A DNA stretch of 64,000 bases from an uncultured Eubacteriales bacterium (GTDB lineage: Bacteria > Bacillota > Clostridia > Oscillospirales > Oscillospiraceae), in NCBI GenBank assembly GCA_900544295.1, contig UQUO01000010.1, positions 1 to 64,000 of the forward strand, given 5' to 3'. The position numbers and the translations under genes were made by a program. Below, piece by piece: positions 47,438 through 55,075 of this stretch; position 1 is the first letter of the stretch; each line of letters opens with the position of its first letter. Below the pieces are notes generated by a model. It saw nothing but the letters and a program-made list of their open reading frames with translations. It was not told where the DNA came from and made no database searches.

Positions 47438-48718
47438 TTACGCACCGTAGAGCATCCCGGGGATGAAGCTGGCTATGTCGGGGATGAGCATGAGCAGTAT
47501 GACGACGACTATCAGGGCCAGCATAAACGGTATGATGGGCTTTACCATGCGGCTGATGGGCGTGCCGTCGATGCCCGAGATGATGAAGAGCATGGAGCCG
47601 ACGGGCGGCGTCATGCCGCCGGACATGATGACTATCATAAAGATCATCGAAAACTGCAGCACGTCTATGTTCATGGCCTGTACGACGGGCAGGAAAATGG
47701 GCGTGAGCAGCAGCATGGTCGCGGTGCCGTCAACAAAGCAGCCTGCGATGATGCAGATGATGGAGACGAAGGCGAGGACGCCGAACTGCGAGTGTATGTT
47801 GTTCGTGACGAAGTCGGCTATGGCCCCGGTCACGCCCTCTCGCGCGAGCATGTAGCTGAAGATGGAGGAGATGGCTATGAGCGAAATGGGGCCGACGGCG
47901 GCGATTATACCGTCGCGCAGGGAGTCCCATATCTCCCTGACCTTCAGCCTGCGGGCAATGAGGCCGTAGGCGATGCCGTACAGCGTGGCGATAACGCCGC
48001 ACTCGGTGGCGGTGAAGAAGCCGCCGAGTATGCCGCCGATGATTATGATGGGCATGAGCAGCGCCCAGATGGCCCTGACGAAGGTCTTGCCGACGTGCTT
48101 GAGGCCCTGGAAGGGGATCTTGGGGATGTTGCGCTTCTTGGCGTAAATGACGCCGGTGACCATGTAGCATATGCCCAGCAGCACGCCCGGGAGTATTCCG
48201 GCGGCGAACAGCTTGCCGATGTCCAGACCGGTGGCGTTGGCGTAGACTATCATGATTATGCTCGGTGGTATGATGGGGCCTATGCCGGCGGCCGAGACCA
48301 CGATGGCCGAGGCCCAGCCGTCCTCGTAGCCTCCCTTCTTGAGGGCGCGCAGGCAGATGGCGCCGAGCGCGGAGGCATCGGCATTGGAGGAGCCGGAGAT
48401 GCCTGCCATGAGTATGCCTGCCAGCTCGACAGTGCAGGCCAGGCCCCCACGCACCCATCCAATCACAGAGTTTGCGAAGTCAACGATGGCCTCCGTTATA
48501 CCTGTTCGCTCCATGACCTGGCCGGCGAGCATGAAGAAGGGGATGGCGATGAGTGAGAAGCTGTCCACGGCCGTGTACATCTTCTGACCCATGACAAGGC
48601 TGGGAATGCTTCCGTCCTGCAGCAGCCATATGACCGGCGGCAGGCCAAGGCAGAGCAGTATGGGCGCGCCCAGGATGAGCAGCGCGGCAAATATTCCTAT
48701 GCATATCCAAAGAATCAT
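47438..48718 (-). CDS. dctM: TRAP transporter large permease
   Basis: A 426-residue DctM subunit with about 12 hydrophobic segments. Signatures include FFMLAGQVMERTGIT, GISGSSNADASALGAI and GMTPPVGSMLFI. It forms the sodium- or proton-driven channel for the acid captured by DctP. It starts 3 bases after dctQ. Confidence 0.95.
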   Translation of the reverse strand: MILWICIGIFAALLILGAPILLCLGLPPVIWLLQDGSIPSLVMGQKMYTAVDSFSLIAIPFFMLAGQVMERTGITEAIVDFANSVIGWVRGGLACTVELAGILMAGISGSSNADASALGAICLRALKKGGYEDGWASAIVVSAAGIGPIIPPSIIMIVYANATGLDIGKLFAAGILPGVLLGICYMVTGVIYAKKRNIPKIPFQGLKHVGKTFVRAIWALLMPIIIIGGILGGFFTATECGVIATLYGIAYGLIARRLKVREIWDSLRDGIIAAVGPISLIAISSIFSYMLAREGVTGAIADFVTNNIHSQFGVLAFVSIICIIAGCFVDGTATMLLLTPIFLPVVQAMNIDVLQFSMIFMIVIMSGGMTPPVGSMLFIISGIDGTPISRMVKPIIPFMLALIVVVILLMLIPDIASFIPGMLYGA

Positions 48719-48721
48719 CCG

Positions 48722-49219
48722 CTACGCCTCCTTTTCCTTGTTCCCGCGCCTGAGTTCTTTGAGCAGGGAGACTATCTGGTCGAGCTGGACTATAAACATC
48801 AGCACGCAGCAGGCGCACTGTGCGCCGTAGAGCGCGTTTTTGGGTATGGCGACGCCCGAGAAGACGAGCCCCACGGACACCTCGCACAGCTCCAACGAAA
48901 AGATGAACCAGCAGACGCAGAAGAATATGCCTATCACCCGGAAAGCGATGCGCAGCCAGATGTGCGCCCTGTCCTTGAAAAGGTCTTGCACCATATCGAA
49001 GGACATCAGGATGTTCCTGTTGAACAAAACGGGTATGCCGAGCATTGTCATCCAGCAGAACAGCGCTCTGGATATCTGCTCTGTCCAGCCTATTGGGTCA
49101 AGCAGCACGCGCCTCCAGAAGACCTGGGCGATGACAAGCAGCACGGAGACGGCGAACAGCAGCGTCACGAGGAACTCGACGAACCGCATCAGTATGCTCA
49201 CAGCCTTATTCAATATCAA
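48722..49219 (-). CDS. dctQ: TRAP transporter small permease
   Basis: A 165-residue DctQ subunit with four hydrophobic helices and the motif WTEQISRALFCWMTMLG. A TTG start is given at 49219. The second in-frame TTG at 49213 has better spacing (9 bases) from GGAG and may be the true start. The operon order dctQ-dctM-dctP is usual apart from DctP being last. Confidence 0.9.
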   Translation of the reverse strand: MILNKAVSILMRFVEFLVTLLFAVSVLLVIAQVFWRRVLLDPIGWTEQISRALFCWMTMLGIPVLFNRNILMSFDMVQDLFKDRAHIWLRIAFRVIGIFFCVCWFIFSLELCEVSVGLVFSGVAIPKNALYGAQCACCVLMFIVQLDQIVSLLKELRRGNKEKEA

Positions 49220-49267
49220 CCTCTCCTTCTGTATGTTGTGCAGAATAAACGGGGGGTTTTGCGGCGG

Positions 49268-50716
49268 CTATTTCAGGATGTTTTTAAACACGATGTTCTT
49301 CGTCTGCGTCATAGCCAGCAGCGTCTGCGTCTGTCCCTCACGGCCGAGGCCGCTGTCCTTGTTCGCGCCGTAGGGCGTCAAAAGGTTGCGGTAAAGGCTC
49401 TGGCCGTTTATGACCACGGAACCAGCCTCGAAGCGCAGTGCCGCTTTAAGGCCTAGACTCAGATCTCTGGTGAAGATACAGGAGCCGAGGCCGTACTTCG
49501 TGTCGTTCGCGAGGTCCATGGCCTCGTCGAAGTCGTCGAAGACGATGATGGGGAAGACGGGGCCGAAAACCTCGACGTCGTGCGCGATGTCCATGCCCGC
49601 GTCCACGCCGTCGAGCACCGTGGGTCCGTAGAAGGCGCCATTGCGCTCGTTGCCGTAAACGAGCTTCGCACCCTGCTCTATGGCCCTGCAGACCTGGGCT
49701 TCCACGCGCATTGCAGCCTTCTCACTGATGAGCGTGCCCATGGTCGTCTCGGGGTCCATGGGGTCGCCAAGCTTTACAGTTTTCACCTTTGCCAGCAGTT
49801 TTTCCAGGAACTCGTCGTGTACGCTGCGGTGGACGATGAAACGCTTGGGCACGGAGCAGATCTGGCCCGCCATATAGAAGGCGCGGCAGGCGGTGGCCTC
49901 GGCGACGGCGGCGTCGATGTCGGCGTCGGCGCAGACTATCATGGGGGCGTTCCCGCCCAGCTCCAGACTCTGATATTTGAGGTTCCGCCCGCAGTTTTCG
50001 GCCACGCGCCGCCCGGCGGCGGTGCTGCCCGTGAAGTTCACCCCGGCGATGCGCTCGTCCGCGGTCAGCCATTCGCCGACGGTCTCTCCGCGGCCGGTGA
50101 TGCACTGGTAGGCATAGCCCGGGAAACCGGCCTCGTACATGAGCTCGGAGAGCAGCAGCACGGTGAGCGGGTCGTCGCTGGCGGGCTTGGCTATGCAGCA
50201 GTTGCCGCTCAGCAGCGCGGGCGCGACCTTTTTTGCAAACAGCGTCAGCGGCGCGTTGAAGGGGATGATGCCGACTATGGTGCCGATGGGCTCGCGTATA
50301 GAGACGTCGAAGTCGTTCTCCATGCCGGCCTGTACGCCGAAGGGGATGACAGTCCCCGTGAGGTTGTTCCGCGCGGCTGAGATAAAACCCTCAACGTGAG
50401 CTTTGAAGCCGCCGAAGTCGTTGTAGGACTCCTTGTAGGGCTTTCCCATCTCGCGGCTCTGCACCAGCGCAAGGCGTTTGTGGTTTTCCTCTTCCATTAC
50501 GAGGTCGATGAACCTCTGCATCATGGCCATGCGCCTGTGCAGCGGCACGGCCGCCCAGGCCTTTTCGCCTGCGACGGCGGCTGTGACCGCCCGGCTCACG
50601 TCCTCCTGCGTGGCGGATGGCACGGTGTCGATAAGCTCGCCCGTCGCGGGGTTCAGCACCTCTATTACTTCTCCGTTAGAGGCGTCGGCGGCCGCACCGT
50701 CGATGTACATTTTCAT
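49268..50716 (-). CDS. NAD(P)-dependent aldehyde dehydrogenase
   Basis: A 482-residue ALDH. The active-site cysteine is in AGQICSVPKRF, the general base Glu in LELGGNAPMI, and the Rossmann motif is NFTGSTAAGRRVA. The non-acylating ALDH layout resembles succinate-semialdehyde, lactaldehyde and sulfolactaldehyde dehydrogenases. It would oxidise an aldehyde formed by transketolase cleavage or another step. GGAGACAGCAAC precedes the ATG. It lies 24 bases after the kinase gene in the same sigma54 operon. Confidence 0.92.
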   Translation of the reverse strand: MKMYIDGAAADASNGEVIEVLNPATGELIDTVPSATQEDVSRAVTAAVAGEKAWAAVPLHRRMAMMQRFIDLVMEEENHKRLALVQSREMGKPYKESYNDFGGFKAHVEGFISAARNNLTGTVIPFGVQAGMENDFDVSIREPIGTIVGIIPFNAPLTLFAKKVAPALLSGNCCIAKPASDDPLTVLLLSELMYEAGFPGYAYQCITGRGETVGEWLTADERIAGVNFTGSTAAGRRVAENCGRNLKYQSLELGGNAPMIVCADADIDAAVAEATACRAFYMAGQICSVPKRFIVHRSVHDEFLEKLLAKVKTVKLGDPMDPETTMGTLISEKAAMRVEAQVCRAIEQGAKLVYGNERNGAFYGPTVLDGVDAGMDIAHDVEVFGPVFPIIVFDDFDEAMDLANDTKYGLGSCIFTRDLSLGLKAALRFEAGSVVINGQSLYRNLLTPYGANKDSGLGREGQTQTLLAMTQTKNIVFKNILK

Positions 50717-50740
50717 GTTGCTGTCTCCTCCTGTGTCGTT

Positions 50741-51919
50741 TTATTCAGTTTTCTCAATGTAGTCGCGCGTCTTCCGCGCCACTCCCAGTTCCTCGTTGGC
50801 GGCAATGACCTCGACGGCTACGGGAGAGCCGGGGCTTGAAATGCGCCCGGAGCCGTGGCAGACGGCATTGGCCGCTTCATCGAGTTCCACGCCCAGATGT
50901 CCCAGAGCGGAACAGACACCGGCGCGCACGGAGGCGGAGTTTTCACCTATGCCGCCGGTGAACACCAGTTTGTCCAGCCCGCCCAGCTCTGCATAGTATG
51001 CTCCGATATAGCGCACGATGGACGAGACGAACATGTCTATGGCGAGCTTCGCACGCGGGTCCCCGGCGTCCGCGGCCTCCTGTACGGGGCGCAGGTCGTT
51101 GCTCACGCCCGAGATGCCCAGCAGCCCGCCCCGCTTCGAGAGCCCGGCGAGCACCTCATCCATGCTCAGGCCCTGGTCCATGAGGTAGGGGACGAGATAG
51201 GCGTCCGCGTCGCCGCAGCGGTTCGCGTGAGGAAGACCGGTCTGGAGCGAAAAACCAAAGCTGCAATCCACGCTCTGCCCGTCGAGAATGGCGCATACCG
51301 AGCAGCTGCCCCCGAGGTGGCAGGAGATGAGCCGCGCCGCCTTGGCCTCCTGAGCAACATAGGAATGAGAGGCCCCATGATAGCCCATGCGCATGAGCCC
51401 ATAGCGCTCGTACCACTCGTAGGGGACGGCGTAGAGCCTGCGCTCGAGGGGTATCGTCTCGTGAAAGGCGGTCTCAAAGACGCCGACGAGCCGCGCACCT
51501 GGGATGAGGCTCCTGAACTGGCCTATGGCTTCAAGGTAAGGCCCATTGTGCGCAGGAGCGACGGAAAGCATGGCCCTCATGCCCTCCAAAACGGCCTCAT
51601 CCAGCTCGTGTACCCCGTAAAAGCCCCTGGCCAGCACTGTTTTGAAGCCTACGGCGCCTATCTCGTCCACCGAGTCCAGCGCCCCGTGTTCCCGCGAGCA
51701 GAGGTCGGCGAGAAAGAGCGCTATGCCGGAGGAATAGTCCGGCACGCAGAGCCCCTCGCGCCGCCCGGACCAGCCGTTTTCCCCGCGGTATTGATAGATG
51801 GCCCCGTCCGAACTTCCCACGCGCTCGACCTTGGCCTCGCAGAGCACCCGCTCCCCGGGCATGTCGAAGAGTTTAAATTTGAGCGAAGTGCTCCCAACAT
51901 TGCTCACAAGGATTTTCAT
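50741..51919 (-). CDS. Divergent acetate-kinase-family acyl kinase
   Basis: A 392-residue ASKHA kinase. Family motifs are present (NVGSTSLKFKL, YHGASH with the catalytic His, FTGGIGENS, NEELGVARKT with the metal-binding Glu). Substrate-site residues of true acetate kinases differ. The loop usually reading GHRVVHGG is GFKTVLARG here, so the position of Arg91 is Lys. FDTAFH is FETAFH, so the position of Asp148 is Glu. NRCGDAD keeps the second arginine. It should make ATP from an acyl phosphate, but probably not acetyl phosphate. First gene after promoter P2. SD GGAGGTAAAAC. Confidence 0.85.
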   Translation of the reverse strand: MKILVSNVGSTSLKFKLFDMPGERVLCEAKVERVGSSDGAIYQYRGENGWSGRREGLCVPDYSSGIALFLADLCSREHGALDSVDEIGAVGFKTVLARGFYGVHELDEAVLEGMRAMLSVAPAHNGPYLEAIGQFRSLIPGARLVGVFETAFHETIPLERRLYAVPYEWYERYGLMRMGYHGASHSYVAQEAKAARLISCHLGGSCSVCAILDGQSVDCSFGFSLQTGLPHANRCGDADAYLVPYLMDQGLSMDEVLAGLSKRGGLLGISGVSNDLRPVQEAADAGDPRAKLAIDMFVSSIVRYIGAYYAELGGLDKLVFTGGIGENSASVRAGVCSALGHLGVELDEAANAVCHGSGRISSPGSPVAVEVIAANEELGVARKTRDYIEKTE

Positions 51920-51950
51920 GTTTTACCTCCACTTTTTCACCATAATTAAC

Positions 51951-51966
51951 AGCAGACGCCGTGCCA
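51951..51966 (-). promoter_or_regulatory. Sigma54 promoter P2 (kinase-ALDH-TRAP operon)
   Basis: Minus strand TGGCACG-GCGT-CTGCT. The -24 box is perfect and the -12 box has one change (C for T). The expected start is near 51939, 20 bases before the kinase ATG. Confidence 0.82.
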
Positions 51967-52021
51967 ACTTTTCAATTCGCCTGTTTTAGCCGCTCCGCAG
52001 GCTCAGATGGGCGGTTTGCGC

Positions 52022-52080
52022 AAAAAAACCGCGCCGGACTGCGCCTTGCGTTGAAAACAGCGTGGCACAGTGTCCGGCGC
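52022..52080 (-). terminator. rpoN terminator
   Basis: GCGCCGGAC (52031-52039) pairs with GTCCGGCGC (52072-52080). The stem extends inward through ACTGTGCC and GGCGCAGT with one mismatch. Seven T residues follow on the minus strand (52028-52022). Confidence 0.85.
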
Positions 52081-52081
52081 G

Positions 52082-52099
52082 TTTTACAATTGTGTAAAA
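52082..52099. promoter_or_regulatory. Candidate enhancer (activator) site upstream of P2
   Basis: TTTTACA-ATTG-TGTAAAA, a perfect 7-4-7 inverted repeat, lies 116-133 bases upstream of the P2 -24 box, the usual range for sigma54 enhancers. Its half-site TTTTACA also occurs twice in the activator-gene promoter. Confidence 0.45.
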
Positions 52100-52114
52100 G
52101 AATTTAACTGGTGT

Positions 52115-53428
52115 TTACGCCTTTGTCGAACACCTTTGCTTTCTGCCGGTGGCCGGCGGGATGTTGGCGAGGTCGCGGTATTTCGCAACAGTCCGGCGGG
52201 CGATGTCGTAGCCGCGGGAGGCCAGCTCCTGGCATATTGCGCTGTCGCTCAGCGGCCGTTTCGGGTCCTCGGCGGAGATGATGGAAACTATCTCTTGGAG
52301 TATGTCGCCCTGCGTCTCCCCGCAGACCTCCTTCGCGAAGAAATACGACATCGGGAACACGCCCCAGCGGCAGGAGATGTACTTGTCCTTTACCGCGCGC
52401 GAGACTGTGGAGGGATGTACGCCAACGCGGGATGCGACCTCGGCCATGGAGCAGGGCCGCAGGGCGCCGGAGCCCTTCTCGAAGAACTCACGCTGTTCCT
52501 CGACGATGACGGAGGCGCAGCTGAGAAGCGTGTCCCGCCTGCGCTTGACGCAGCCGAGCGCCCACTGGGCCTGGGAGAGCTTTTCTCGCAGGTAGTCGCG
52601 CTCCTCCTCCGAGAGCTCCGGGCGGTCAAGCATGGCGGAGTAGTAGGCGCTCAGCCCGTAGGAGGGCATATATCCGTCCGTGTACAGCAGCTGCGGTTTG
52701 CCGTCCTCGAAGCTGACCTCAATGTCGGGAATGACCCAAAGCGTACACTCCCCGCTGTCGTAGCCGTTTGAGGGGGTAGGCTCCAGGGAGGAGATGAGCC
52801 TTTTGGCCTCGATCACCTCCTGCTCGCTGACGTTAAGGGCTTTGGCAATGTGATTGATGTGGTTTTTCGCCAGGTGCTCCAGCATACGGCGGCAGATCTC
52901 GTCCGCAAGCCCTCCGCTCTGCCCCAACTGGGCGAGCTGTATGCGCAGACATTCCGAGAGGTCCCTGGCTCCCACGCCGCCCGGCTCCATGCTCTGGAGC
53001 ACGGCCAGCGCCTCGCTGAAGAGCGTGGAATGTCCGGCCGACCGCGCGGCCTCCTCCACGTCCGCGGAGAGATAGCCCCGCTCGTCCAGGTTTATTATGA
53101 GAAAGAGCACGGCGCGCTCCAGCTCCCTTGTCAGGTGCATGGACAGCAGCTGTTCCTCCAGCGCGGTCCTGAGCGTGCGCTTGGAGCGCTCCGGTATGGG
53201 CAGCTCGGAGCTCTCGCCGTTTTTTGTCCTCGCCCGTCCGGAACAGGGGCGCATGAGCCCTCGTCCGAAGTCCTGGGCGGGAGGGCCGGCCTCTAGCATT
53301 GGGTTCTCCATACTGAGCTCACGCAGGCATGTGTCAAGCTCTTCAATTCCCATTTGCAGGAAACTCATAGATTGGTACATACGCTGGCCCACGACCAGCT
53401 TTGTCTCTCGTTTGAGCGAGAGTTCCAC
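52115..53428 (-). CDS. rpoN: RNA polymerase sigma54 factor
   Basis: A 437-residue RpoN. The N-terminal region (QSMSFLQMGIEELDTCLREL, an activator-interacting region) is somewhat short. The core-binding part and helix-turn-helix (VASRVGVHPSTVSRAVKDKY) follow. The C-terminal RpoN box is ARRTVAKYRDLANIPPATGR, which binds the -24 element. GTG start at 53428 with AGAGG 9 bases upstream. It lies inside the cluster it should transcribe, downstream of allG and upstream of P2, with its own extended -10 promoter. Confidence 0.96.
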   Translation of the reverse strand: MELSLKRETKLVVGQRMYQSMSFLQMGIEELDTCLRELSMENPMLEAGPPAQDFGRGLMRPCSGRARTKNGESSELPIPERSKRTLRTALEEQLLSMHLTRELERAVLFLIINLDERGYLSADVEEAARSAGHSTLFSEALAVLQSMEPGGVGARDLSECLRIQLAQLGQSGGLADEICRRMLEHLAKNHINHIAKALNVSEQEVIEAKRLISSLEPTPSNGYDSGECTLWVIPDIEVSFEDGKPQLLYTDGYMPSYGLSAYYSAMLDRPELSEEERDYLREKLSQAQWALGCVKRRRDTLLSCASVIVEEQREFFEKGSGALRPCSMAEVASRVGVHPSTVSRAVKDKYISCRWGVFPMSYFFAKEVCGETQGDILQEIVSIISAEDPKRPLSDSAICQELASRGYDIARRTVAKYRDLANIPPATGRKQRCSTKA

Positions 53429-53483
53429 CTCGGCTCACCTCTCTCTGGCAGAGACGCCCGCGAAATCAGCGAACGTTACCCTA

Positions 53484-53492
53484 ATTATATCA
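53484..53492 (-). promoter_or_regulatory. Extended -10 promoter of rpoN
   Basis: Minus strand TGATATAAT (53492-53484) is a TGN-TATAAT extended -10 box. No good -35 box is seen. The start is near 53477, giving a leader of about 50 bases. Confidence 0.6.
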
Positions 53493-53519
53493 TGCCGGGG
53501 CAGAAAACATTTAAATTTT

Positions 53520-53533
53520 TGCGTAAAAACGCA
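53520..53533. promoter_or_regulatory. Inverted repeat TGCGT-AAAA-ACGCA
   Basis: A palindrome whose centre GTAAAAAC is shared with the repeats in the activator-gene promoter. It lies just upstream of the rpoN promoter and 26-39 bases upstream of the plus-strand sigma54-like site P4. It may be a binding site linking both genes. Confidence 0.35.
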
Positions 53534-53558
53534 CTTTTCTACCTTTTACCCAAAAACT

Positions 53559-53574
53559 TGGCACTATTTCTGCT
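53559..53574 (+). promoter_or_regulatory. Sigma54-like promoter P4, plus strand
   Basis: TGGCACT-ATTT-CTGCT on the plus strand, preceded by T as in the other three. It faces away from rpoN into the 3' end of allG, with no plus-strand gene downstream. The expected start (53584-53586) falls at the base of a 16-bp hairpin. Confidence 0.5.
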
Positions 53575-53581
53575 ACATGCA

Positions 53582-53618
53582 GCAATGAACTCCACGGCAA
53601 ACCCGTGGAGTTCATTGC
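53582..53618. other. 16-bp perfect hairpin between allG and rpoN
   Basis: GCAATGAACTCCACGG (53582-53597) pairs without mismatch with 53603-53618 (loop CAAAC). On the minus strand it follows the allG stop by 30 bases but has no T-tract. On the plus strand it would be the 5' end of any transcript from P4. Confidence 0.75.
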
Positions 53619-53648
53619 GGTCAAGGAGTGAAAGTAAAGAGCAAAAAG

Positions 53649-55061
53649 TTATTTATTACCATATTTGTCAAGAAAGGCATAAGCAGCGCTGACGTAGTGC
53701 TCCGTGCCGTAACGGGCGGCTCCTGCGCCTATTTGACCGCCTGTTTTGTTGACGATGCCGCCGTGGCAGAGGGGAGTGATGCCGCTCTCGACCACCTTGA
53801 AGATGTCAATGCCGAGCCCCGGACCCTCGAAGTCGAGCAGCGGTATCGGGAAATTGTTGTTTCGCCCTGCGCAGATGGTGCGCAGCTCCTCGCTCTGCGC
53901 CCTGGCCTCGCGCCAGCCGCCGTTTCTGAGGCGGAGCACGGTGGGCGCGGCGGCGGCGGAGAAGGCGCCCATGCCGTAGGATTCTGTGGCGGTGGAGTCG
54001 CCCATGTAGGGGACGGCGTCGTCCAATGTCCATTGAGTGGAAAACAGGGTGCCGACAAAACGGGGGGCCGGACCCTTGAACCACTGCTCGCCCAGACCGG
54101 CTACCTTGATGCCTGTCTCCACGCCGTTCTGGGCAATGGAGGTGACGATGGAGCAATACTCCTTGCCCTTGATGCAGCGCATGGAGGCCAGAGAACAGCT
54201 CATGCCCAGGGGGTGGAACCAGCGCTCGTTGCCGACGAACATCTCCGTGACCCTCTTGATGGTCGGGATGTCGAGGTCCTCATCGCCCAGCAGCATGGGG
54301 ACGATCTCGCTGACGAGCATGTTGCCGCAGGCTGCCTGGCGGGTGTGGCTCTCGTCGCCCATGAGCATGCCCTTGGCGAGTATGTTGCGGACGTTTATGC
54401 CGCCGTTTTTCTTGAGCACATGGTCCACGGCGGGGGCGCAGAAGTCCTCTATCTCCAGCAGGTTGCGCTCTATCTCCGGATTCCACATGGCCCAGGCGCC
54501 GAGACCGTTGCGGCCCTCGAAGGGGATGCAGTAGGCCCTGTTGCCGTGCGTGACGTCTTCGACGATGTTCACCACCATGTTGTGCGTTACGATGCCTGCC
54601 GCGGCGCCTATGGCGAAGTGGTCGTTGCAGGAGGCGAGTTCAATCTCCCCGGCCTCCACCATGGCCGCCGCCTCTTCGACGGTCTTGGCGAGTCCCGCGT
54701 GGATGGCGCCGTAGCATACGCCGCGCTTCTGGACGCCTATCATGTCCTCCCAGGCGATGGGCGGCCCGGAGTGCATTATCATGTTTTCCTTGAAGCCGGG
54801 TATGGCCTTTATGGCTTTCTCAAGGCCGACCCAGTGGCCTTCGGCTGCATTGAGCATCTGTACGGCTTCGGCGTTGGAGCGCTCTATTTTCTCGCGCAGG
54901 CTGGGCTCCATATCGGCTATCATACGGCACAGCCCGGCATCTACGGGCGGCTTCCAAGCCAGATGGAGCGCTTTTACGCCCTGGTCGAGCACTCCATCGG
55001 CAAAGGGCTTTACACCGACATTGATGACAGCGGGCGTAGTGCTGAAAAGTTTGTATTCCAT
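53649..55061 (-). CDS. allG: DUF1116 protein (AllG/YlbE family)
   Basis: A 470-residue DUF1116 protein. Family-like segments include HSGPPIAWEDM, CNDHFAIGAAAGIVTHNM, DESHTRQAACGNML and FVGNERWFHPLGMS. E. coli YlbE (AllG) is encoded beside FdrA (AllF) and forms with AllF and AllH the reported oxamate carbamoyltransferase of allantoin breakdown. It starts 15 bases after allF with SD GGGGAGGCAGAAAC. No allantoinase, ureidoglycolate or carbamate kinase gene is in the window, so another acyl or carbamoyl substrate is possible. Confidence 0.85.
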   Translation of the reverse strand: MEYKLFSTTPAVINVGVKPFADGVLDQGVKALHLAWKPPVDAGLCRMIADMEPSLREKIERSNAEAVQMLNAAEGHWVGLEKAIKAIPGFKENMIMHSGPPIAWEDMIGVQKRGVCYGAIHAGLAKTVEEAAAMVEAGEIELASCNDHFAIGAAAGIVTHNMVVNIVEDVTHGNRAYCIPFEGRNGLGAWAMWNPEIERNLLEIEDFCAPAVDHVLKKNGGINVRNILAKGMLMGDESHTRQAACGNMLVSEIVPMLLGDEDLDIPTIKRVTEMFVGNERWFHPLGMSCSLASMRCIKGKEYCSIVTSIAQNGVETGIKVAGLGEQWFKGPAPRFVGTLFSTQWTLDDAVPYMGDSTATESYGMGAFSAAAAPTVLRLRNGGWREARAQSEELRTICAGRNNNFPIPLLDFEGPGLGIDIFKVVESGITPLCHGGIVNKTGGQIGAGAARYGTEHYVSAAYAFLDKYGNK

Positions 55062-55075
55062 GTTTCTGCCTCCCC

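Noticed and set aside
52064..52079. TGGCACAGTGTCCGGC as a further sigma54 promoter
   Set aside because: The -12 part (CCGGC) does not match TTGCW and the bases are explained by the rpoN terminator stem.
53582..53618. Classical intrinsic terminator of allG
   Set aside because: The stem is strong, but no T-tract follows on either strand. Kept as a hairpin of uncertain role.
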